DNA of 64,000 nucleotides from Actinoalloteichus caeruleus DSM 43889 (GTDB lineage Bacteria; Actinomycetota; Actinomycetes; Mycobacteriales; Pseudonocardiaceae): NCBI RefSeq assembly GCF_000429185.2, contig NZ_AUBJ02000001.1, positions 1,054,001-1,118,000 of the forward strand, given 5' to 3'. The position numbers and the translations under genes are program-made. Positions 8,506-17,392 of the stretch are shown one piece after another. Positions within the stretch are counted from its first letter, which is position 1, and the number at the start of each line of letters is the position of its first letter. The notes below the pieces were generated by a model. It ran no database searches and was not told the DNA's origin. It saw nothing but the letters and a program-made list of their open reading frames with translations.

Positions 8506-9903
8506 CTAGGTCGGCCCCCGGTAGTCGCGCAACAGGCGGTTGAACATCCGCAGCTTGTCCACGGCGTCCTCGGGTATCGGGTCCGGGTGGAAGTGCATGA
8601 TCTTGTTCCTGATGGCCCGGATCTCGTTCAACCGAGCGATGAAGGTGGCCCGGTCCAACGGCCAGCCCAGCCTCCGCCACATCGCGTCGTGCTCCAGAAC
8701 CCGCTGGTAGTCGCCGATGGTGAGTCGTTCGAAGCTCGTGGTCGGCCGGCCGCAGATCGAGCGGACCGTGTCGATGTCGAAGTTGCGCCGCAGGACCCAG
8801 CGCAGCGTTTGGTCCAGTTCGCCCAGCTGGAAGAACGGGGTGGCCATCTCGCCGTAACGATGGGCCACGTCCGCCGTGGTGACGATCCCCTTGATCGCCT
8901 TCGTCTCGTCCAGGACGAACACGAAGTCGCGCTTCTGCAGTACGGGGAGGATCTCGAAGAGGTCGCGGTCGTAGGAGACGACCTCCACCTGTGGGTCGAT
9001 CGCGTCGGCGACGCTGGCGTCGGGCTTGCGTTGCAGGGCGCGTGCGATCGAACGCCACGTCACGGCTCCGCGCAGGTTGCGAGTGCCGTTCAGTACGGCC
9101 AACTGGGAGTAGTCGTTGAGGGTCATCTTCGTGATCGCCTCGACCAGCGCGCCGTCGGGCTTGACGAACTCCACGCCGGCCAGCGGCGACAGGTTGCCCA
9201 CCGTGAGGCGGACGTTCAGGTCGTCGTCCCCCTCGTCCTCGTCGACGATCCGGATGTCGTCGCCCCCGGCGCCCTCCGCCGTGAGGCTCCCCTCCGCGCC
9301 GTCGGGTGGAACGGTCAGCGCGACCACAGTGTCGAGCGTCACCGCGCGGAAGCTCGGCGAGGTCACCAACCCGTGGTTGGCCAGGTCCGCTTCGATCTGG
9401 CTCACCTGGTCGCCCCGGTCCTCGGCTCCCCAGTACGTCAGGAGTTCACGGACGGTGACGCGTTCCGGTTCGCGCGCCTCGGCGCGCTGACGGGCCTGTC
9501 GCAGGCGCTCGTGGACGCTCGGCCGCGCGGTGTCCCGGTGGGGTCGGTCGCCTTCGCTGATCGCCTGGTCGAGCAGCTCCTGGCGTACCGCGTCCAGCAG
9601 TCGGTCCTGGTCGACGACCAACCACACCCGCCAGCCGTCGACCGCTCGCATCCCCGCTGCCACCATGGCCGCCCTGGACGGCGACCGGAACTCCTCGCCG
9701 TCGCTGTCCAGGCGGATGCGGCCCTGCTCGGTGATCGTCGCCTGGTGGATCTCCCCGATCCGGTTCCGGGTGAACCGGAGTTTCGCACCGGCCTGGACCA
9801 GACCCGCCTCCACCAGGTCCGCGACCGTGACGCGGCGCCCGTCGATGAGGTACCTGGCCCGGCCGCCGGCGCCGCCACGTCCCACTTCCACCTGAGCGGT
9901 CAC
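8506..9903 (-). CDS. RAMA-domain / CBS / HEPN fusion protein
   Basis: A 465-aa multidomain protein. Residues about 15-95 match the RAMA domain (restriction enzyme adenine methylase associated): DLVEAGLVQAG..L.F.R....HQATIT..GRIRL...EF.SPS.AA....G...VDGWRVWLV. About 150-210 looks like a small helical or winged-helix segment. A pair of CBS motifs (nucleotide-sensing) covers about 240-375, with AITKMTLNDYSQLAVL and FEILPVLQKRDFVFVLDE. The C-terminus has a HEPN signature, RNxxxH, as Arg432-Asn-Lys-Ile-Met-His437, in a helical context (FIARLNEIRAIRN). RAMA domains are thought to read modified DNA and HEPN proteins are often RNases in immunity, so a sensor-effector role is inferred. It is the third gene of the ParA operon; its GTG start is seven bases after the preceding stop. 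Confidence 0.8.
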   Translation of the reverse strand: MTAQVEVGRGGAGGRARYLIDGRRVTVADLVEAGLVQAGAKLRFTRNRIGEIHQATITEQGRIRLDSDGEEFRSPSRAAMVAAGMRAVDGWRVWLVVDQDRLLDAVRQELLDQAISEGDRPHRDTARPSVHERLRQARQRAEAREPERVTVRELLTYWGAEDRGDQVSQIEADLANHGLVTSPSFRAVTLDTVVALTVPPDGAEGSLTAEGAGGDDIRIVDEDEGDDDLNVRLTVGNLSPLAGVEFVKPDGALVEAITKMTLNDYSQLAVLNGTRNLRGAVTWRSIARALQRKPDASVADAIDPQVEVVSYDRDLFEILPVLQKRDFVFVLDETKAIKGIVTTADVAHRYGEMATPFFQLGELDQTLRWVLRRNFDIDTVRSICGRPTTSFERLTIGDYQRVLEHDAMWRRLGWPLDRATFIARLNEIRAIRNKIMHFHPDPIPEDAVDKLRMFNRLLRDYRGPT

Positions 9904-9910
9904 TGGAGCC

Positions 9911-10663
9911 TCACCACTTCCTCAGTCCGGCGAACTTGCGGCGGGCACCGATCGCCTGCTTGAGCACCCTTCGCCTGAGTTCGGTCCTGGACAGGCGGTC
10001 CATTCGGGTGAGCCGCAATTCGGCGGCGACAGCCAGCAGTCCCTCCCGGTCCAGTCCCTGGGCGTCGAGATAGGCGGCTCCGTCCTCCTCCGTCTCGGTC
10101 CGGCGAAGCCGCGTCGCGATGGCCGCCGCGTCGACCTCGACCACCGGGGCCCCTCCGGTCGACGACGGGGTCGACGACCGGGGTGCGGCGGGAGCGTGGT
10201 GCTGTCCGGTCTGGGTAGCGGTGGGTTCGTCGCCGGGGGGTGTGCCCGGGTGCGCCGTGTCCGTGTCGTCCCGCTCCGGGCCACCGCTGGCGAGGAGGGT
10301 GATGAGCGCGGCACGCGTGAGCCCGCTGTAGCGGGTCAGGCCGCGCAGTTTGGCCACCGCGCGGAGTTGCTTCACGGTGAGCCGCAGCGTGTCCAGGTAG
10401 GCCCGCCGATCGTTCTCCGAGGTCAAGGCGGAAAGGGTCGACGTCACCTGCCTCGGGTCGTCGGGTGACAGGACGTCGCCCTCCGGAGGGCTGGTAGTGG
10501 GAGCTCCTCCGCGCTGTGCCGCGTCATCGCGGATTCCCTCGACGTTGGTGGTGGTGAGCCGGATCGCGCCGTCGATGAGGGCGTCGAGCGTCGCCTCGTC
10601 CTGGTTCTCCAGGAATTCGTTCCACCGGGCGTTCAGGGCGATGAGTCTCCGCAGCTCGGTCAC
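9911..10663 (-). CDS. protein with two Rho-N/SAP-like repeats
   Basis: A 250-aa protein of unknown function. It carries two copies of a roughly 38-residue helix-extended-helix unit, at about 88-124 (AYLDTLRLTVKQLRAVAK, then LTRYSGLTRAALITLL) and 197-235 (AYLDAQGLDREGLLAVAA, then LTRMDRLSRTELRRRVL). This resembles Rho N-terminal and SAP/HeH modules, which bind nucleic acid. The repeats are joined by a Pro/Thr/Asp-rich disordered linker (about 128-180), and the tail is basic (ARRKFAGLRKW). It starts with GTG overlapping the ParA stop by GTGA, so translation is coupled. Probably the DNA-binding partner of the ParA ATPase, by analogy with ParB-like roles, though no ParB motif is present. Confidence 0.7.
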   Translation of the reverse strand: MTELRRLIALNARWNEFLENQDEATLDALIDGAIRLTTTNVEGIRDDAAQRGGAPTTSPPEGDVLSPDDPRQVTSTLSALTSENDRRAYLDTLRLTVKQLRAVAKLRGLTRYSGLTRAALITLLASGGPERDDTDTAHPGTPPGDEPTATQTGQHHAPAAPRSSTPSSTGGAPVVEVDAAAIATRLRRTETEEDGAAYLDAQGLDREGLLAVAAELRLTRMDRLSRTELRRRVLKQAIGARRKFAGLRKW

Positions 10664-11598
10664 GACTCACCAGCCGGGGACAACGCGAGCGCGCCGAACA
10701 CCTCGTCGGCCAGGGCGGCGAACTCCTTGACCACGTCGTCCTCGTCCCTCGCGCCCAGCATCGCTGGAATTCCGCTCTCCCCCGCTCCACTGAAGTGACG
10801 AGGACTGTTCCGGATCTTGCTCTTCAACACCGACACCTGGGAGTTGACTTCCACTTCCTCGACATAGGTCTGCTGGGCCCCGATTACCTGTTGCGAGTAG
10901 ATCTGGACCATGGTGAACACCACTCCCAGGATCGCCGGGTCGATCGGGCGATGCGCGTCCAGCCCTCGGTGGTTGACGAATTCGTTGAACTGGTCCACGA
11001 GCATGGCGCAGTTGCCGACGAGGTAGTCGAGCCCCAATGTCGACAGGTAGTCCGCTTTCGCGGGCACGAGGATGTGCTGGCTCGCGACGATGGCTGTCTT
11101 GGTGACGAGGCCGAAGTTCGGTGCGCAGTCGATGAGGACGAGGTCGTACTGGTCGAAGTGGTCGTCCTCGAGCGCGCGCCGCAGGCAGCCGTGCAGGTCG
11201 AGGAACTTCCGCTGAGCCCCGCCCAGGGTGGTGTTCCCGCCGAGGAGGGCGGCGAGCTGGAGATCGATGTCGATGAGCCCGAGGTGCGACGAGATCACGT
11301 CGAGGCGGCCGGTACCGCGCAACGCCCTGTTGACCCGTTCCGGGGTGAGCGTGAGATCCGACAGGGAGATGTCCCGCCCCGGCATGTCACCCTCGTACCA
11401 CTGCTTGATCGTGCACGAATCCTTGATCGCGTCCTGCCACTCGTCGATCGAGAAGAACGAGAAGGTCAGGTTGGTCTGCGGATCAAGGTCGATGAGCAGC
11501 ACCCGCATTCCCCGCCTCGCGGCGATCGCACCAAGATTGGCGGTCAGGGTCGTCTTCCCCACGCCACCCTTGTAGTTCATCACAGCCACGGTCCGCAT
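10660..11598 (-). CDS. ParA/Soj-type ATPase
   Basis: A 312-aa ParA-family P-loop ATPase. The deviant Walker A is KGGVGKTT (Lys10-Thr17, signature Lys10 and Lys15), Walker A-prime is LLIDLDPQTN (34-43), and Walker B is LVLIDCAPNFG (about 152-162). An insert around residues 50-110 with FFSIDEWQDAI and a C-terminal extension (GAGESGIPAM) make it longer than minimal ParA proteins and like those of accessory operons. Start ATG at 11598; GAGGAG lies 12 bases upstream. It leads a tight three-gene operon (4-base overlap, then a 7-base gap) with a Rho-N/SAP-like protein and a RAMA-CBS-HEPN protein. There is no parB, parS cluster or replication gene nearby, so this is not the chromosomal partition locus. 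Confidence 0.88.
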   Translation of the reverse strand: MRTVAVMNYKGGVGKTTLTANLGAIAARRGMRVLLIDLDPQTNLTFSFFSIDEWQDAIKDSCTIKQWYEGDMPGRDISLSDLTLTPERVNRALRGTGRLDVISSHLGLIDIDLQLAALLGGNTTLGGAQRKFLDLHGCLRRALEDDHFDQYDLVLIDCAPNFGLVTKTAIVASQHILVPAKADYLSTLGLDYLVGNCAMLVDQFNEFVNHRGLDAHRPIDPAILGVVFTMVQIYSQQVIGAQQTYVEEVEVNSQVSVLKSKIRNSPRHFSGAGESGIPAMLGARDEDDVVKEFAALADEVFGALALSPAGES

Positions 11599-11645
11599 CA
11601 GTTCCGCATGCTCCTCACGCTCGTCGGTACGGGGAACACTGTTCG

Positions 11646-11662
11646 AGATCGCAAGGCGATCT
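11646..11662. promoter_or_regulatory. dyad AGATCGC-AAG-GCGATCT upstream of parA-like gene
   Basis: Perfect 7-bp arms with a 3-base centre, 48 bp before the ParA ATG. The place suits an operator for autoregulation by the operon, since ParA proteins and their partners often repress their own promoter. No second copy was noticed nearby. Confidence 0.35.
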
Positions 11663-12089
11663 GGCTCGGTGACTTTTCCAGAGCCCTACTCCGAGGACAA
11701 CCAACCAATCAACCTGATCGACCGAAAGGACGCCAGCCGATCGTCCGTTCGGCCGTAGTCGGACTCTGGTCCGCGCACTGCGGACAACCCCTGCCCGCAT
11801 CGTTGGCGGATTCTAGTCAATCCGATTCGGTTCGACGCGGCCGGCACCGAACCGGTCGCCGCGCTGACCAGGTCACGGGATATCTCACCGCGTTGTCGTC
11901 GTCCCGAGAACTCCTCGGCCCTGGCCCCGGGAACCGCGTCGCCGTCGTTCACCGCTCATTTCGCCGAGGTGGTTGTCCCGCCAACGAGGCGGGCGGGCAC
12001 TGGCCCTTCCCTCAGAACCCGCCAGGGTCACTCGCCAGGACGCGGATCGGGTTCACCCCGCCGTGCGGTGCTGGGTGAACCGGCCTCCG

Positions 12090-12126
12090 ACCCTCGGCCC
12101 GGGGTCCCCACGTCCGGGCCGAGGGT
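12090..12126. terminator. strong GC-rich hairpin, 13-bp perfect arms
   Basis: ACCCTCGGCCCGG (12090-12102) pairs perfectly with CCGGGCCGAGGGT (12114-12126) around an 11-base loop. It lies 375 bp beyond the stop of the minus-strand MmyB-type regulator and about 490 bp before the ParA start, so it can insulate the two. There is no T-tract. Confidence 0.45.
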
Positions 12127-12500
12127 GGGACGGGCGGCGGAACGACCCACACCCACCACGCGGGACGGTCCAGTCACGACTGTGCCTGTTCTGACGTGCA
12201 CCCGGAGGATGTGGGTGTCCGGGCGCCGCGCGCCGGGGCCGTTCGCCACGTACGGCTCCCACCCGGTTTCCCGCTGAATGCCGTGGTGGGATCCCAGTTC
12301 CGGCCGGCCCTGGTCACCTCCCACCTGGCTCGCGACCCCACCGGGAACCAGGGGTGAGGGGTGCCCCTGGCCGTCCTCGCTCGTGTCGGGTCCGGCTCGA
12401 GGGGAGGTGCCCGAACCGCCTCCGTACCCCGGACCCATCACACGACATGCTGGAGGGCGCCACGACCACGCGATCCGCCCACCTCCGATGGGGACGGGCG

Positions 12501-13352
12501 TCACGTCTCCGGCGACGTCGTGCGTTGCGGCCCGAGCACGGAGAGGAGCCGCAACTTCTCGTGGCTCTCGCTGCCGGGAGCGGCGGTGTAGACGAGGAGG
12601 CGGTGGGACTGGTCGGGGTCGAGCAGGATCTGGCAGGTCAGCTCCAGGGCCCCGACCTCCGGGTGCGCGTAACGTTTGACGCCGTTGTAGTGAATGCCGA
12701 TCTCGTGTTCGTCCCACACCGCCCGGAACTCCGCACTCCGGGCGAGCAGGAGTTCCATGAGGTGAGCTGCTCGTGATCCGGGTCCTCGGAGGGTGACCAT
12801 CGCGCGGAGGCCCGAGGCGAAGACGCGGGAGTGCAGCGCGTGGTCGTCGGGGTGGTACAGGGACCGGGTGGCCGGGTCCGTGAACCACCGGTAGCCGATG
12901 CTGCGCGCGGGGCCGACGTAGCGGGTGGTGTCACCGGTCAGTGCGACACCGAGCGGGGTCTGCCGGAGGGTCTCGCCGAGCTCGGTGACGATCTCGGCTG
13001 GGGTGTCGTCGAGCCGGTCGATGATGCGGAGCAGACCGGGACTGACGTGCTCACTGCCGGCGCCTCGCGGGGGTGGGTTGTGCCCGGCCAGGCGGAACAG
13101 GTGGTCCCTTTCGGGGAGGGACAGGTGCAGGCCCTGCGCGATCGAGGCGATCATCTGCTCGGACGGGTGCGGGCCGCGCTCCCGCTCCAGTCGGCTGTAG
13201 TAGTCGGTGGAGATGTGGCAGATCATCGCGACCTCCTCCCGGCGGAGGCCGGCGGTCCTGCGCCGTTGACCACGTGGGAGGCCGACGTCCTCGGGTTGCA
13301 GCGACTCCCGGCGGCGGCGCAGGAACTCGGCGAGCCCAACTCGATCGATCAC
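12501..13352 (-). CDS. XRE-family regulator with MmyB-like ligand-binding domain
   Basis: A 283-aa transcription factor. Residues about 5-80 hold the helix-turn-helix: LAEFLRRRRESLQPEDVGLP, then RRTAGLRREEVAMICHIS..YYSRLERERG, a hallmark of the actinobacterial MmyB-type family. Residues about 105-275 are the PAS-like MmyB ligand domain (LLRIIDRLDDTPAEI, YRWFTDPATRSLYHPDD, RSAEFRAVWDEHEI, HPEVGALELTCQILLDPDQSHRLLVYTA), which in known members binds fatty-acid-like ligands. The GTG at 13352 is chosen because it starts the conserved N-terminus and has AGGAAGGGG about nine bases upstream; the frame is open further upstream. It is divergent from a short-chain dehydrogenase gene, the usual partner and target of this family. 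Confidence 0.9.
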   Translation of the reverse strand: MIDRVGLAEFLRRRRESLQPEDVGLPRGQRRRTAGLRREEVAMICHISTDYYSRLERERGPHPSEQMIASIAQGLHLSLPERDHLFRLAGHNPPPRGAGSEHVSPGLLRIIDRLDDTPAEIVTELGETLRQTPLGVALTGDTTRYVGPARSIGYRWFTDPATRSLYHPDDHALHSRVFASGLRAMVTLRGPGSRAAHLMELLLARSAEFRAVWDEHEIGIHYNGVKRYAHPEVGALELTCQILLDPDQSHRLLVYTAAPGSESHEKLRLLSVLGPQRTTSPET

Positions 13353-13549
13353 GCCCGTGGTCCCCTTCCTCGTCCCGGTGCCGTTCAGTGTGCCCTCGGC
13401 GCCGGGTGGCTCGCCTCGGATCGTTGATCCCCCTCTCCGCGCTGGGCTGACTGGGCCTGACCCGCCTGGGATCGGGAGGCCGTGGATACCGCTCCGGGTC
13501 AGACTCACCCTGGGACCACAGCACTGTCGAGGGAGACCAGGAGCAGCAC

Positions 13550-14503
13550 ATGGCACGAACCCAACCGGACATCACCGTTCCTGATCTCTCCGGGAGGCTC
13601 GCCGTCGTCACCGGCGCCAGCGACGGGGTCGGACTGGGGTTGGCCGCCCGCCTGGCCGGGGCGGGCGCCGAGGTCGTCATGCCCGTTCGTAACACCCGCA
13701 AGGGCGAAGCGGCGATCGAGAGGATCACGCGGCGGCACCCGGGCGCGGCGCTGTCCCTCCGGGAGCTCGACCTCTCGTCGCTGGAGTCCGTCGCCGCGCT
13801 GGGCGCGGCGCTGCGCGGCGAGGACCGCCCGATCCACATCCTCGTCAACAACGCCGGTGTGATGACCCCGCCGGACCGGCTGACCACCACTGACGGGTTC
13901 GAGCTGCAGTTCGGCAGCAACCACCTCGGGCACTTCGCCCTCGTCGCCCACCTGCTGCCGCTGCTCCGCGCGGGTCGGGCACGCGTGACCTCGCAGATCA
14001 GCATCGCCGCGAACCAGAACGCCATCAACTGGGACGACCTGAACTGGGAGCGGTCATACCACGGGCGTCGCGCGTACAGCCAGTCGAAGATCGCCTTCGG
14101 GCTGTTCGGCCTGGAGCTGGATCGGCGCAGCCAGGCCGGTGGCTGGGGAATCACCAGCAACCTCGCCCACCCCGGTATCGCCCCCACCAGCCTGCTGGCC
14201 GCGCGCTCCGAGATCGGTCGGGACCGGGACACGCTGGGAGTGCGCCTCATCCGCGCGTTGGCCCGCCGCGGCGTGCTCGCCGGAACGGTCGAGACCGCTC
14301 TGCTGCCGGCCCTGATGGCCGCGACGTCGCCGGCCGCACGCGGGGGACGCCTGTACGGACCGAGCGGTCTCGGGCACCTGTCCGGTGCGCCCGCCGAGCA
14401 GGTCCTCTACTCACGGCTTCGGAGCGAGGACGAGGCAGACCGGATGTGGCGGGTGTCCGAAAACCTGACCGGTGCCTCGTTCCCGACCGAGGGGCGTGCC
14501 TGA
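13550..14503 (+). CDS. short-chain dehydrogenase/reductase (SDR)
   Basis: A 317-aa NAD(P)-dependent oxidoreductase of the SDR family, of the longer retinol-dehydrogenase/protochlorophyllide-reductase-like type. It shows the Rossmann glycine motif TGASDGVG (21-28), an Arg (Arg47/50 region) suggesting NADP preference, NNAG (100-103), and the catalytic Tyr176-xxx-Lys180 (YSQSK). Start ATG at 13550 with GGAG upstream. Its divergent neighbour is a MmyB-type regulator, and this pairing is recurrent in actinobacteria, where the regulator is thought to control the SDR. Substrate unknown. Confidence 0.9.
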   Translation: MARTQPDITVPDLSGRLAVVTGASDGVGLGLAARLAGAGAEVVMPVRNTRKGEAAIERITRRHPGAALSLRELDLSSLESVAALGAALRGEDRPIHILVNNAGVMTPPDRLTTTDGFELQFGSNHLGHFALVAHLLPLLRAGRARVTSQISIAANQNAINWDDLNWERSYHGRRAYSQSKIAFGLFGLELDRRSQAGGWGITSNLAHPGIAPTSLLAARSEIGRDRDTLGVRLIRALARRGVLAGTVETALLPALMAATSPAARGGRLYGPSGLGHLSGAPAEQVLYSRLRSEDEADRMWRVSENLTGASFPTEGRA

Positions 14504-15004
14504 CCGTAGGCGGTTCGGCGTTGGCGCTCATCGTCGGCCGCGGCGGGGAACGGCAGATGGGGCACCACAACGCCCGGCGCCGTCAGGCCCGGGCGGTTGG
14601 CCGGCTCGTTCCGTCAGCCCGGCACCGGGTCGGTCGAGACCAGGAGCGGATCGGGGCCGGGATCGAACACGCCCCCACCTCGGTGGGCCACTGTCCCCAG
14701 CGCGCGTTCCCGCTTCCGCCGCGATCGTCCTCGACGTCGGTCGTGGTTGACATGCTCCGCCGGGCCGGGGGTGGATGAGGCTCGCGGTTGGTGTCGCCGG
14801 ACGGGGTGGCTGGGCTCGCGTGCCGTGACGACCGGCGGTTGCTCGACGCTGACGGCGTCTCCGGCCGGCCGGCGAGCGAGCGGCCGGCTCCCCACCGCGG
14901 GGACGGCCCCTCGCCTGGGAGTACCGGCCCGCTGGTGCGCGGTGGTGGATCGGGTCGAACGCGGGGGATGATGACGGACCGGCCGCTGGCGAGGGCGGCC
15001 GTGG
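14504..15004. other. 501-bp gap between convergent genes
   Basis: Contains no supportable gene; the hairpin at 14864-14888 is its only recognised element. Confidence 0.6.
14864..14888. terminator. hairpin between convergent SDR and GH35 genes
   Basis: GCCGGCCG (14864-14871) pairs with CGGCCGGC (14881-14888) around a 9-base loop. Placement between converging genes suggests a terminator. Such GC palindromes also arise by chance at this base composition. Confidence 0.35.
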
Positions 15005-17392
15005 TCATGACGGGCCGGGTGCGATGGTGGCCCGGTACACCGGGACGAGCTGGACGCCGTCGAGGCGGAGGGTGACGTCATTCGGACGGAGGTCATCGCG
15101 GACGTGGATCGCCGCCGTGGGGTCGAACGGCAGCAGCCGCAGGACGAGCCGCCCACCGTGGCGCAACGCCTCGCGGTGCCGGCCCAGGTCGATGTCCCAG
15201 GGCGCCCCGTTCCAGAACTGGTCGGCGACCAGCGTGCCGTCGAGTTCGGCCCGCGCCGCGTCACCCACCCAGTCGAGTCGCAGCAGCAGCCGGTGGGCGC
15301 CGGCGAAGGCGTTCTCGTCGAGGTCGACGCGGTAGGCGGCGGCCGTGGCGTAGTAGTCGTCCCGGGGGGCGGCGGCTCGTCGCAGTGGCCCGCCCCGGCG
15401 TTGGGGAACCGGTCCGGTGGCCGCCGCCAGTTCGACCAGTCCCACCTCGGGGGCGGCGGGTGGGGCGTCGACCTCGACGCGGGCGAAGGTGCCGATGGTG
15501 CCGCCCGACCGCAGCGTCAACGGCGCGGCCGTGTCCTCCCCGTCAGCCACCACCGCCGGCGGGGCGGACGCGGCGGGCGCCGGGTGGATGAGGAGCGCCC
15601 CTCCGCCGGGCCCGCACTCGAGGTGGAGGTGTTCGCCGTCGGGTACGAGGTGGACCCCGTCCCCGACCACGAGGCGACGGGCGCCCCAGAGCTCACCGAT
15701 CGCGGTGCGACGCGCGGTGTCCTCGTCGAGCACCAGCACCCGGAGCGCGCCGAGGTCGATCAGGGCCTCGGGCCCCGGTTCGGGCACCCGGATTCGGGTG
15801 CGGCCGGCCCCGAGGTCGTCGACGGAGGCGTGCGGGCTCTCGACCCGCGTCGCGTCGATGCCGGAGACGATGAGCTCGACCGCGATCCCGGCGGTGCGGG
15901 TCAGGACCACGAGGTCGTCCAGTGTGGTCACGAGTTGGGCGGTGGCGGATTCCAGTACCGCCTCGCCGGGCAACGGCCAGCGGAACGGCCACGCGAAGTA
16001 GGCGCCGGTGGGGATGGTGACGGGTTCACTGGGGAGGTCCAGGGGGCCGTCGGGGCCGAGCAGGCGGAACTGGACGTCGTCGTGCGCGGCGAGGGTCTCG
16101 CCACCGGGTTGGTGGCTGTTGACGAAGACCATCCCGGAGGTCCCGTCCGTGCGGACGGCCCACCGCAGGGTGTCCCGGTCGTCGAGGTCACGGGGCGTCT
16201 GGTCGGGTTCGACGAACCGCATCGGCGCGAGGCGGCGGCCGGCGGCCGCCAGGAGGTGGTGTTGCAGCCGGAGGGCTCCGTAGGTGGGGCGGACCTGCCC
16301 GTGCTCGCCCAGCGGCGCCTGGAAGTCGTAGCTGACCACGGGCAGGTCGTTGGGGTATCCGGTGTCCAGCGACTCCTGCATTCCGGTCGCGGCGTCGGTG
16401 ACATGGGTGCCGCCGTGGTACATGTAGTAGCCCTGCCAGGACGACCCGGATCCGATCTTGGTCAGCGCGAGGGCGGCGATGTCGTCCGGGTCGACCAGCG
16501 GTCGACGGTGGTAGGTGGGCTGGACGCCGCCGCCGAGCTCGCAGGTGGCGAACGGGTAGCGGTCGAGGGGAGGCCCGGTTCCGGCGGTGGGCTCGAGACG
16601 CAGGTCGGCCCCCACGGTGTTGTCGTCCCGCAATTCGGTGAAGAAGAAGTGCCGCCGTGCGTGGCGGGTCCAGCCGGGGTGCGCGTCGTCCCAGGGCGCC
16701 TCCGGGTATCCGGCGTAGAGCGGGAGGAACTCGTCCGAGGGCAGTTCCGCGGGGCCCCAGGCGGTGGCGGTCCACAGCGCGGGGGTGATCCCGGCGTCGC
16801 GCGCGAGGTGTTTGAGGGTCCGCAGGTGTTCCGGTTGGTCGTGGAGTTCGTTCTCGACCTGGACGGCCACGATGGGGCCGCCCTCGGCGTGGTAGAGGCC
16901 GGTCAGCTCCTGGCCGATCCGCGTGTAGTAGGGGCGGACGAGGTCGAGGTAGGCCGGGTCGTCGGTGCGGGTGCGGGTTCCCGAGCGCACGACCCAGTCC
17001 GGGAACCCGCCGTAGCGTGCCTCGCCGTGCGCCCAGGGGCCGATGCGCACCACGGCGTCCATGCCGCACTCGCCGACCAACCGCACGAAGGCGCGCAGGT
17101 CCCGGTCGCCGTCGAACCGAAATTCCCCACGGTGCTCCTCGTGGTGGTGCCAGAACAGGTAGGTGGCCACGACGGTCACACCACCGGCGCGCATGTTGAG
17201 CAGTCGTTCCCGCCAGGTCGAGCGCGGGCACCGGGTGAAGTGGATCTCGCCCATGACGGGGAACCAGGGACGTCCACCGCGCACGAGGTGGGTGCTGGTG
17301 GCGGTGATCCGGTCCGGGGTCCCGTCGGGCTCGCCCATCCGGAGATGGCCGGTCAACGGTGTCACGACCGGGCGTAGCGACAGTGTCCGCAC
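15005..17392 (-). CDS. glycoside hydrolase family 35 beta-galactosidase
   Basis: A 795-aa GH35 enzyme, releasing terminal beta-galactose from oligo- or polysaccharides by a retaining mechanism. The barrel begins with the family signature GRPWFPVMGEIHFTRCPRSTW, RLLNMRAGGVTVVATYLFWHHHE, and GPWAHGEARYGGFPDWV. The acid/base is Glu182 in VENEL and the probable nucleophile Glu285 in CELGGG. The C-terminal half is made of beta-sandwich, galactose-binding-like domains (for example WVGDAARAELDG.LVADQFWNG..W.IDL). GTG at 17392 is chosen because GAGGAGG lies five bases upstream; the open frame extends to 17575 without coding character. No signal peptide is visible, so it is probably cytoplasmic. No sugar transporter or LacI regulator is adjacent. 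Confidence 0.92.
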   Translation of the reverse strand: MRTLSLRPVVTPLTGHLRMGEPDGTPDRITATSTHLVRGGRPWFPVMGEIHFTRCPRSTWRERLLNMRAGGVTVVATYLFWHHHEEHRGEFRFDGDRDLRAFVRLVGECGMDAVVRIGPWAHGEARYGGFPDWVVRSGTRTRTDDPAYLDLVRPYYTRIGQELTGLYHAEGGPIVAVQVENELHDQPEHLRTLKHLARDAGITPALWTATAWGPAELPSDEFLPLYAGYPEAPWDDAHPGWTRHARRHFFFTELRDDNTVGADLRLEPTAGTGPPLDRYPFATCELGGGVQPTYHRRPLVDPDDIAALALTKIGSGSSWQGYYMYHGGTHVTDAATGMQESLDTGYPNDLPVVSYDFQAPLGEHGQVRPTYGALRLQHHLLAAAGRRLAPMRFVEPDQTPRDLDDRDTLRWAVRTDGTSGMVFVNSHQPGGETLAAHDDVQFRLLGPDGPLDLPSEPVTIPTGAYFAWPFRWPLPGEAVLESATAQLVTTLDDLVVLTRTAGIAVELIVSGIDATRVESPHASVDDLGAGRTRIRVPEPGPEALIDLGALRVLVLDEDTARRTAIGELWGARRLVVGDGVHLVPDGEHLHLECGPGGGALLIHPAPAASAPPAVVADGEDTAAPLTLRSGGTIGTFARVEVDAPPAAPEVGLVELAAATGPVPQRRGGPLRRAAAPRDDYYATAAAYRVDLDENAFAGAHRLLLRLDWVGDAARAELDGTLVADQFWNGAPWDIDLGRHREALRHGGRLVLRLLPFDPTAAIHVRDDLRPNDVTLRLDGVQLVPVYRATIAPGPS

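Larger units (their letters stand above)
11599..12500. other. 902-bp gap upstream of the ParA operon
   Basis: No gene supported. 11640-11830 is less GC-rich and is the likely promoter region for the ParA operon; it holds a short dyad at 11646-11662. A long perfect hairpin at 12090-12126 probably ends the transcript from the MmyB-type regulator gene. Confidence 0.5.

Noticed and set aside
10660-11598. The ParA gene as part of a chromosomal or plasmid partition locus
   Set aside because: No ParB, parS repeats or replication gene is near, and it is coupled to a RAMA-CBS-HEPN gene.
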